From the NCBI GenBank assembly GCA_030867875.1, contig JAOWCC010000019.1, positions 37,429,976-37,493,975 on the forward strand: DNA of 64,000 nucleotides, written 5' to 3'. The position numbers and the translations under genes were made by a program. Under the pieces are notes generated by a model that saw only the letters and a list, made by a program, of their open reading frames with translations, was not told where the DNA came from and made no database searches. The first letter of the stretch is position 1. Each line of letters opens with the position of its first letter. Of the stretch, positions 55,480-64,000 are shown one piece after another. Origin of the DNA: Actinernus sp. WN-2022 (lineage: Eukaryota > Cnidaria > Anthozoa > Actiniaria > Actinernidae).

Positions 55480-55862
55480 ATTCTTAATTCAATTCTTAAT
55501 TCTAAATCTAGATTTTTCTCTCCCAAACTTCACTTTGCAGCCTATATTTTGCACTCGTTTATCCCTATCTGCATTACGGTAATATTATTTGGGGCAGTAC
55601 TTAATATATATGCTAGTACTCTAAATCGGGTAGTGGTGTTGCAGAAAATAATTATTAGAATAATTACAAACTCAAGTTTTGATGCCCACACTGCACCACT
55701 TTTCTCAGCCGGCAATCTCTTAACTTTATCGAATATATACAAATTACAAGTAGGTGTATTTATGTTTCTTATGAAAGAAAGTTACTACCACATGTTTTTC
55801 AAGAAATGTTCAACACTAACTCTAGCTTTCATTCCTACAACACTAGGAGAGCTCATGAGTAC
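55480..55862 (+). mobile_element. LINE fragment, left half (interrupted)
   Basis: Degraded RT C-terminal region with QKIIIRIITNSSFDAHTAPLF and, in another frame, YNTRRAHEY at the break, cited separately from its continuation. The right half resumes at 60541. Confidence 0.65.
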
Positions 55863-56039
55863 CCCAGGCACCAAAAGCCCGGTAATTCCGGGGTTTACCG
55901 GGGTTAAAGCTTGGTTAAAATACCGGGGTAGCCCGGTAAGTTTACCGGGCTTTACCAGGCTTTACCCAATGAGAAATTTACCGGGGTTACCTGGCTAACC
56001 CAGGTAACCCCGGTAGCCCGGTCAATTTAAAAGAAAACC

Positions 56040-56490
56040 TGGATAACCTCGAGTAAGGCTTGATAAAACCCTGGTTAAAGCTCGGTAAGCCCGGTAAAAC
56101 CCTGGTTAAAGCTCGGTAAGCCCGGTAAAACCCTGGTTAAAGCTCGGTAAGCCCGGTAAAACCCTGGTTAAAGCTCGGTAAGCCCGGTAAAACCCTGGTT
56201 AAAGCTCGGTAAGCCCGGTAAAACCCTGGCTAAAGCTCGGTAAGCCTGGTAAAACCCTGGTTAAAGCTCGGTAATCCCGGTAAAACCCTGGTTAAAGCTC
56301 GGTAAGCCCGGTAAAACCCTGGTTAAAGCTCGGTAAGCCCGGTAAAACCCTGGTTAAAGCTCGGTAAGCCTGGTAAAACCCTGGTTAAAGCTTGGTAAGC
56401 CTGGTAAAACCCTGGTTAAAGCTTGGCGGTAAGCCTGGTAAAATCCTGGTTAAAGCTTGGTAACCCTGGCAAAACCCTGGTTAAAGCAGG
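56040..56490. repeat. 31-bp tandem array, AGCCCGGTAAAACCCTGG
   Basis: About 13-14 copies of a 31-bp unit (AGCCCGGTAAAACCCTGG then TTAAAGCTCGGTA). The unit contains parts of the element's terminal repeat. Confidence 0.9.
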
Positions 56491-57847
56491 CTACTTTTAG
56501 TGATCATTACTGCCCATTTAATTTTAACCCTGGTTGAAGCTAAGCAGTTATATAATGTACAATTCCTCAGTATAATAATAAAAAAGTTTTAATCAGACAA
56601 TTATACAGCAGCCCTTAACCAAGATACTTCAATTAAAATGCTTATATGTGAAAATATTAATTAAATAACTATTAAATTGCTTTATACATAAGTTTACTTT
56701 TTGTTTTGCTTCAACCTCGCATCTTCTGTATTTCAGAAATTGATGAAAACATTTCTAAAAACATTTTCTACAATAAGAACCGAACAGAACTTTCTTGACT
56801 GCTTTTTACAAATTTACATATATATACCTTGCCATCATTTGCTGACACACACAGAAAATACTAATGCAAATTGTTTCCTATGACGCATTTTGTAAGTACG
56901 TTCAGGTTCCTGAGCTCTACTTAAGTTGCCAGAAGGCTGGCAGCCATGATTGCAAGTATAATCATTCCCAGGCACCAAAAGCCCGGTAATCCACCAGATT
57001 AATCCAACTCAGTAGTTTTGTGTTTCTGTCCCGCAAACCGAGCTCAACATTGACAGCAGGTCCATCATATATAATCACAATTCAGGGAAGGACATAAAAC
57101 CAGTTTGTTATAATACGCGATAAAATTGAGCTTATAAGCTGTTCTGGTATGATTTATAAAACACCTGGCTACAGTCTGGCAACATAAAATCTAATAAAAG
57201 ACCTCTACCATATAACATGGCAGAATTAAAATAATTGCAAACTATTTTAAAAATATAATAATAATAAACTTAATTGCTATTATAAATTATTTAATGTCAA
57301 TTAGATTTCATAGCCTCATAGTGGCTCACTAAAACTGAATCCACACATAATTTCTACATGCAGCTCATGTCTTGATTTGATCTGCAATTGATAGACCTCT
57401 TCCTGTTCAAGCACTTGCAAGTGACATAAAGTGCTGTGCCTATAATAGAAGACAGTTAGATGTATAGTTTACTAAATATGAGGGATGAACAATGTACATA
57501 GCAACAGTTATTTTCCAAAATTGTATAGTATTCTATTTCTACACATACTTTTCGAAAAGATTGTAAAGTGGTGAACTAAAATAATTTATCCCTTAAAAAG
57601 AGAAATTTTACTTCTGTCAAGTTTTGAAGGTGAAATTTTATTTCTCCTAGACCTAGCTATAAAGTGAAATTTTACATGCACAAAGTGCAACTTCACAATG
57701 TCCACGAATTTACAGAAACGAAAACTTGAAGAATTTTAAAGTATTGACTGAATTTGTTTGAATTGCAAATAATTTCTTATGTATAAACATGAAATTTTCT
57801 CTTTTGCTGTATAAAGTGAAATTTCAGTTAAAATACCAGTCTTTATG

Positions 57848-58094
57848 CACCTATCAATGTTAAACCCAAGGGGGAAGGGAATTTTGACATTTTCTCCCTT
57901 AGGAATGTCAAATTCCCCACCCTCGGGACAACACGTTTGGTCAAAAATATCAAATACCTGTACTGTATCTGTCCCATCTTATGTTTGCTATAAATATCCC
58001 CACCGTGGGCAGGCAGAGTCTGTCAAAAATCCCAATCCTCAGGGTAGCCCTGCCTGTCAAATCCCCCCCCCCCTCGGTCTAACATTGATAGGTG
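57848..58094. mobile_element. MITE with CACCTATCAATGTTA TIRs
   Basis: CACCTATCAATGTTA at the left mirrors TAACATTGATAGGTG at the right. Internal G/C-rich blocks (CCCTCGGG, CCCCACCGTGGGC) recur; a similar block occurs at 62.94-63.02 kb. It is nested within the 55.86-60.54 kb element. The short ORF across it is not a gene. Confidence 0.75.
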
Positions 58095-58390
58095 TGAGAC
58101 ATTTCACTCTCTACGAAAAGTAGTCAGTAATACGCGATTTTGATCGATCCTTTTGCTAAAAGATTCACTCTACATAAACATGGTAAACCTTTTTGTATGG
58201 ATTTGGTATTTGGTCATTAAAATGGATAAGTCACAAGTTAAAAGCTTTCAAATAATGAAGACCACAAGGCACAATCGAAACCATTGACATTGTTTTCGTT
58301 CAAACAACAGCTGAACTAAAAGTATGATAACTTAGCGCGATATTCCCTTTTCTTGTTACAATCCACAACAATTGAATGATCACATCTTAC

Positions 58391-58501
58391 CTTTATAGTT
58401 TTGTTATCTCCCATATGTTTTGAAAACCCTTTGCTCAGTCTGGAAGCCATAATATACAAGACACGCCGAATCAAAGTCGTTAGTTTCGAAAATGGCGCCA
58501 T
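58391..58501 (-). CDS. First exon of an unidentified host gene
   Basis: ATG at 58501 (MAPFSKLTTLIRR...) or 58450 (MASRLSKGFSKHMGDNKTIK), open to a strong donor (AAG|GTAAGATG at 58391/58390). From the upstream ATG the peptide is basic and lacks acidic residues for ~35 positions, which could be a mitochondrial targeting signal (inference). The ATG sits in ATGGCGCCAT, a palindromic start that also opens a plus-strand ORF at 58492. No later exon was found. Confidence 0.4.
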
Positions 58502-58600
58502 GTGCCCGAAATCTGTGCCCGCACAATTCACGTCAGCGGTCTTTAGATAAGCAATGCATCCTGGGATCAGTTCGTGGCCGCCATCTTTGTTTGTTGTTGA
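58485..58600. promoter_or_regulatory. Probable bidirectional host promoter
   Basis: A locally GC-rich block in AT-rich surroundings with GGCGCC, CACGTCAG, ATGCATCCTGGGA and a YY1-like GCCGCCATCTT. It lies at the start of the minus-strand exon and a plus-strand ORF. The remaining 58.7-59.8 kb shows no gene. Confidence 0.3.
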
Positions 58601-60540
58601 GAACTTTACCAGAGCTGGCCGGATCAGTGCTTTATCTCAGGATTAATTTGCGAAATGGTCTGGCTATGTATTCGAGGAATCTTATACGCCAATTAACTGG
58701 TTAACCAACTCCTCTTCAACTGTTTTCCTGTGTCTACCTTGCACGTAAGAGTCTGGGCCTGTCAGAACTCAGAACTGGTTCTCACTTTTATTCCTGTGAC
58801 GACCCACAAACTTTAACACCAACCTATATCATATGTTTTCTGGTTGCATGAAGCCTTGACATTGCAACCAGCAATGATTTGTATCAGGACTTTGCTGTTT
58901 CTAGCGGAAATTATATGTAAAGTCGAGTCCATTCGATCGATCGCAGCTGAGCAATGATGTTCCTCATGGTTTTTCCTTGTGGACGTGAAGTTTAAATATA
59001 CTGCCGGCCAACTCATGTAACTGGTAATTTGTACTTCATTTCTGCATAAGTCTCATAATGTTTCAGCCAGTCACCAAAGTTCCTCTTTCCCGGAGAAAGT
59101 TATGAAATCTACGCTTCTGTGAGTGGAAGTTCAGAACACATGACATGGTTATTATGATGTATTAAGGTAAACACAAGTGTACTTTTCATATTTATTTTTA
59201 TCAATATTTAGCATTAATAAAATTTTAATAATTATTATTTCTTGCATTTATTAAATACCATTTATAGGAGATTTTAAACTATATTGTTAAAAGGATTTAG
59301 ATATTAAGTGGAAGAAAATTGGAAACAATGAAAGTTTTGAGGACAATAAATATGCCATGGGTATGAAACATCTAGCATATAGCACATGTTATTCTTCGAA
59401 AGAAATGTTATACCAATTAAATTTATAATAACTGATTATTATCTTTTATAGGATGGCTAAACATGTAGTATACATATATAGATATATATACTCGGGGAAG
59501 ATTTGTGTTGCTGTGTAGTATATTCGAAGTTCAAGAAATATATAGAACAGTTTTACGGTTAACCCATAATGCACCCGATATAGTTGCTGAGGGGTCAAAG
59601 TTTTTGGACTTTGATTAGGTACTCCCAGAGAAAGTTACACAAAAATGATATTGCACAAGTTAATGTGCATTTACTTATCTGGCATATTCTCAGAAGTCAT
59701 AAGAATTTCAGCCTTTGTTGTTTTCCTGTACTAATAATGTTGTCGTGAAAAGCAAGGTCTGTACGTGAAATTAGATATTCCAATTAAGTTCTGGCTTTTT
59801 AGTTCCATTTTTACTGTACCAGGCTTTACAGCTGTAATATTTGAAGGAAATTGTGGAACTTTAAATTCTCATTTCAAACTCAGCATTTTAAACCTCAGCT
59901 CAAATGCATGCATTTTGCAGTTTTCCAGTATTCCGGACTATCTTGAGGAAAGCAGAGTCAAAACTTGGAGTATAGAAGTGTTTTTGGGGGCTAATATATG
60001 TTAACCAGGCTTTTACAGTTTTCCAGTATACTGGACTAACTCCAGGATTCAGCAGGGTCATTTATATTAATTGGAATGAAATTAATGGGACTTCGTACCA
60101 GGCTTACCAGGCTTATACGGTTAAACTGTACCGGGCTCACCAGGAAAGCCGGGTCAAAACTTGAAATAATTGCAATCAATAAAATAATCAAAATCAGGGT
60201 TTTCTAGTAAACCAGGCTCTCCAGGAAAGCTGGGTGAAAACATCCCAATTTTTTTTTATGGAACTTCATCACCAGGCTTACCAGGCTTTTACGGTTAAAC
60301 TGCACCAGGCTCACTGGGAAAGCCGGGTCAAAAATTGGAATGATGCAACCTGTCTGCAGCAACTCCAAGTTGACCAGGCTTTTATGGTTTCCTGAACTGC
60401 AGTCACCGGGAAAGCTTGGAATTTCTGACTTTTTCAAGCATATCTTAACCGGCCTTTCAGGGTGAGCCCGGTTAAAGCCTGGTTAAACCGGGGTTAACCG
60501 AGCTTACCAGGCTTTTTACCAGGCTTTTGGTGCCTGGGAC

Positions 60541-60840
60541 AGGCCTGAATTTTGTAGAACCAACACCAGGCAATTCTCCATAATTTATCAGGGTCCCAAG
60601 TTTTGGAACTCTCTTCCTAATGAACTGAAATGCTGTACTTCCCTTATAAACTTTAAATATTTATAAACTGAAAAAATATTTGATTAATTCATAATCCTCT
60701 TGTTTGAATCTCCTCCACTTATAATTGCATACTTCATTTTTTTCTTCCTTTTTCCTTTCTCCATAATACTTCTTTATCTGTATTAAGTTAATCTTATTGT
60801 ACTATTAAACACAAAAAGTACAATCTAAAGAAAAAAAGAC
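60541..60840 (+). mobile_element. LINE fragment, right half
   Basis: Begins RPEFCRTNTRQFS and continues YQGPKFWNSLPNELK, the expected next motif after the left half at 55862. After the stop it has an A/T-rich 3' UTR. Confidence 0.65.
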
Positions 60841-61919
60841 AGTCTAAATAATAATTATAATAAGCTTTCAGCTTCTATTTAGACTATTTCTCCACCGCTA
60901 GTTTTTATTGTTATAATACGGCATCTATTTAATTATTTCTAATTATGTGAAGTTGTGTATTGGTATGTAGTGTAGTGTAGTGTAGTAGTGCCTTCTCATG
61001 TTTGTAATTGGTGGTTTTTCGTAATAAATGATGATTGCAATTCTGACAGTGGGATTTTTCTCCAAAATTAGAGCACATTTAATTGGAAACCCGGCCTACA
61101 AAAGTAGCGATACCTACCTTTGACGAGTATGTAGAATTCTCCCGAATGGCATTGTGGGGAAACTTTGAGCCCTCAGCTTAAAAAGTCAGTAGTATTTAAC
61201 TACCCCGGGCTAGCCAAACTTGACCTGAAGGGGGAGGGTTGAGTTAGCACTCAGGATTTCACCAATATAAATTGAGCTCACACAAAATCAGACCCGAAAG
61301 AGTTAACAAATTAATATTCCAGCGAGTGAAATATATATGGAATCTACGAATGTTTTAGATCCTGCCTCATGCCTAGGCGGTAGAACGACAAAGACTTTAA
61401 TCTATCTCTTTTATAAAAGGGTTTTATATTTAGATCCTGCTTAACTCATTATTCACTGTTAAAATTCCTTATTTGTTTTTGTTTTGAGTGAAATAAACGT
61501 AAGGTAAGTCAACAATCCGTCCTGTGGTCGAATCCAATTTTCCATTCCTTTCGACAACAACGACAACACATATATTTATTTACACTCATTTTTACAATAT
61601 AAAACATAAACAGAGATTTTTGAGAAGAGAGAGTGCTAGAAGTACATGTACATGTACCTTTAGGAAAACTAAACGAGCCAGATACCCTAAGACATGTGAT
61701 TGTTTTAATAAATACATTTTATTACTAGAAGTTAAATCCTTGATTATTAAACTGCGTTCGACATAATGTTTTTGGCTACCTGTGGTAAAACAGATTGCTT
61801 CAGTGTTCTGTACTACACTGTTGATATTAACAGACTGCATGACTCTATTGTGGGTGTAAAGTTTTGAATGTTTTCACTACTGAGTTATACAACTTGTATA
61901 AAAAGGGATGCAGCTCATC

Positions 61920-62260
61920 AATAATAATAATAATAATAAATAATAATAATAAACTTTATTTAAGTGTCAATATGAACATAGCTGACTATACAGTCTACTA
62001 ATTGGGGACACTATTTATACCTATAAGAATAATAAATAATATAATATCCTAACTATTATCATATAGATTGTAAAATATGCTATACTAATTAAAATGCTGT
62101 GATCCTATATACAATAATAAAGAATTCAATGTAAGCAAGAAAACGTCTGTAACTCTAAGTTAAACTTATATATTATATAAAATGTACGGAGTAATGGAAT
62201 AATTAATGTGCTAAAATGGGATAATTAATATGTACTAAATGTATATTACCAATCTAGTTT
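61920..62260 (-). mobile_element. LINE/SINE-like 3' fragment with (ATT)n tail
   Basis: A (TTATTA)n tail at 61,920-61,950 is followed by AACTTTATTTAAGTGTC and AT-rich sequence. Coding similarity is not visible. A similar (ATT)n end in the opposite orientation, with GAGCGCTGTATAAATAATGC, is at 63.46-63.55 kb and relates to the 11.3-kb LINE tail. No genes in 62,260-64,000. Confidence 0.4.
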
Positions 62261-64000
62261 GAACATAGAAAGCAATTGTCACAGTTATCTGTCAGGAGGT
62301 CAGCGATGTCAATTTTCCTAATACATTTACGAAATTGCTGAGATATTAAGGAAAACATTTTGGGTTGTACTAACACTCCCGGGTAACACTCACTGTGTAT
62401 GCTTGTTGTAGCTCTAGAATAGGGTTTTGGAAATGGCCCAGAAGTAGTACACACTTTTCTCAGGCTTTGATAATCGTACAATTGTACCTACATACTTTTT
62501 AGACAACATTGCATTTCATTGAAGAAATATTATATTACTTACCGAGTGATCAGCGCAACAACCGAAACGACTCTAAACGACTGCATGCGCATTTTCACAC
62601 GCCAGAACGAGGTTAATTTATTCAAAATGGCAAAAAAGATGATACATGGCAACACCAAAATTCTCGAATTCTCTTGCCTGTGAGACACAGGGAACCCAAC
62701 GGACACCAGATTAGGATGCCGTTCTCCAATGCGGAAGAAGGCAAAACACACAAATTTGTATTCTATAATGTAATATACATGTATGTAAATATAAATAAAT
62801 CTAGATAATCATATAGAAGTCCGAAAATGGATATCAAATCCCTTGAACGAACCCGAGTAAGGATTCAAAGAATTCAATCCAAACCCGGATTCTTTGGATT
62901 GATATGGTGGGGATTTGTTTTTACCTTTGACCAAATAAATCCCAATTCCCCACTACCTGGGGCAGGATGTCCTCTACAAAATCTGCAAATACCCCCACCC
63001 CAGGGGGAGGGGGCAAAAATAATGAAAATAAATTAACTGAGTAAGGTAGTACGATATTGCCGTTGAAGCATTTATCTTTTGCACACCTGTACTCAAACTG
63101 TGAAAGGACTGGGGATTAACCTGAAAAACAAAAATACTTCAATCAACTGTAGTATCTTTTATTTGTGTCAAGAGCATATATAAAATTAATGTAATAAATT
63201 CTTGTAGTTGTTCATCAAGATCTCTTTCAACTGTGAAATCAACAGCATTGAGGTGACACGTCTGTATGGAAATGACCTGTGTAAAAAATAACATATTGGT
63301 TCAACTAAAAGTTTTCCATTTCTAACAAACAGATAAAATCAAACTTGCAAATTACCTTTAGAGGGCTAAAAATAACGGCTGGTCAGTCTTTTCTTTTTAA
63401 ATAGCTTGCTCAATATTACTAGAACACGTGGAAGTAGATAGTTAATTTTTATCATTGATATTGTAAGAGCATTGAGCGCTGTATAAATAATGCTCCTAAA
63501 ACGTATGTACATGTATGTATTATTATTATTATTATTAGTTATTATTATCAACCGCAGTCTACTTGTTGACATGATGACGCGTTGACATGAATAAAGTGTA
63601 CTCTATATAATTATTACTACCTTCGTTCTACAATCAACCGCAGTCTACTCGTTGACACGTTGACTCGACATTCAGCTCTCTACGTTGGCTGTGTATTCCA
63701 CCCAAGTTAATGCGTTGAAATTTGTACAATACAGCTTGCTGTGGTGGGGTATTCTGCAGTCGTTCCGAGCACCTGTTGTTAATGGTTTATAGGGTGTTTT
63801 TAAATGTAGGGGTAGGGTTTGGATTAGTTCACAGGACAATTGAAGAAGTATTATAGTTTTCTGTGTTCAGTGATCTAGCTAGCCCTAAAAGCCGGCCTGA
63901 TTTACTGACTATAGCTCTAAAAACCATAAATTAGTTGGCACCCGTTGTTGACGGTTAGGGTGTTTTGAAATATAGGGGTAGGGTTTGGATTAGTTCACAG

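Larger units (their letters stand above)
55863..60538. mobile_element. 4.7-kb non-autonomous DNA element inside a LINE
   Basis: The left end CCCAGGCACCAAAAGCCCGG mirrors the right end AGGCTTTTGGTGCCTGGG. AC lies on both sides (55861-55862, 60539-60540), and removing the element plus one AC leaves the LINE frame continuous. Subterminal arrays related to the TIR fill 55.88-56.49 kb and about 59.8-60.5 kb in opposite orientation. Another copy of the left TIR sits at 56,967. No transposase inside. The 2-bp duplication and subterminal repeats are reminiscent of CACTA/EnSpm-like elements, but the termini are not CACTA. Confidence 0.75.
53226..61302. mobile_element. Possible 8.1-kb TTAA-flanked composite element
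   Basis: CTCTTTCGGGTCCGA at the left and TCAGACCCGAAAGAG at the right are inverted copies, and TTAA stands outside each (53222-53225, 61303-61306). The match is only about 15 bp, so chance or a common repeat end is possible. The inside contains two LINE fragments and the 4.7-kb element, but no transposase. Confidence 0.3.

Overview
The window reads as nuclear DNA of an invertebrate animal, most likely a cnidarian (coral-like anthozoan). This is inferred from AT-rich, intron-bearing host genes, many 5'-truncated non-LTR retrotransposons, a tRNA-type SINE, many MITEs and satellites, and a large Polinton/adintovirus-like integrated virus. No bacterial operons, rRNA genes or convincing functional tRNA genes were seen.

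Region 1 (1-20.5 kb) is host sequence crowded with small mobile elements. It has a MADF-domain first exon (about 2.93-3.04 kb, minus), a near-intronless FAM111-like trypsin-type protease gene (8.15-9.95 kb), an integrase-core DDE gene behind a 12-bp minisatellite (12.4-14.1 kb), and the last exon of a HECT ubiquitin ligase (17.7-18.8 kb, minus). A ~0.5-kb-arm palindrome at 6.7-7.75 kb carries two mirror copies of a small C2H2 zinc-finger ORF, next to an acidic 170-aa ORF. Non-autonomous DNA elements with visible terminal inverted repeats (TIRs), some with target duplications, lie at 1.13, 3.80, 10.03, 10.75, 17.46 and 19.09 kb.

Region 2 (about 20.5-40.1 kb) is the most important part: a compact Polinton/Maverick-like (adintovirus-like) provirus. 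In order it holds the C-terminal half of a protein-primed family B DNA polymerase (+), a retroviral-type integrase (-), a short-unit minisatellite, five small or unrecognised genes (-), an A32/FtsK-type packaging ATPase (-), a double-jelly-roll-like major capsid protein (-), a membrane/coiled-coil protein (+), an unrecognised 578-aa protein (-), a penton-like minor capsid protein (+), a membrane protein (+), a cysteine-rich zinc protein (+), a TFIIB-like transcription factor (+) and an F-box/ankyrin-like protein (-). Genes overlap or abut. Two divergent gene pairs share a similar short AT-rich bidirectional promoter, and a T-rich hairpin follows one gene. The polymerase is 5'-truncated and single-base frameshifts affect several ORFs. 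The TFIIB-like gene is cut by a 6.7-kb element whose removal, counting a TA duplication, keeps the reading frame.

Region 3 (40.1-64 kb) is repeat-rich host DNA: a TTAA-flanked 1.7-kb element, several minisatellite fields (44.1-45.0, 46.5-47.05, 48.0-48.75 and 52.2-52.6 kb), a small unidentified multi-exon gene (49.2-51.1 kb), LINE 3' ends, a host first exon near a probable bidirectional promoter (58.4-58.5 kb), and a second large non-autonomous element (55.86-60.54 kb) that splits a LINE ORF without disturbing its frame. The two large insertions share an architecture: TIRs followed by arrays of internally palindromic subterminal repeats in inverted orientation at the two ends.
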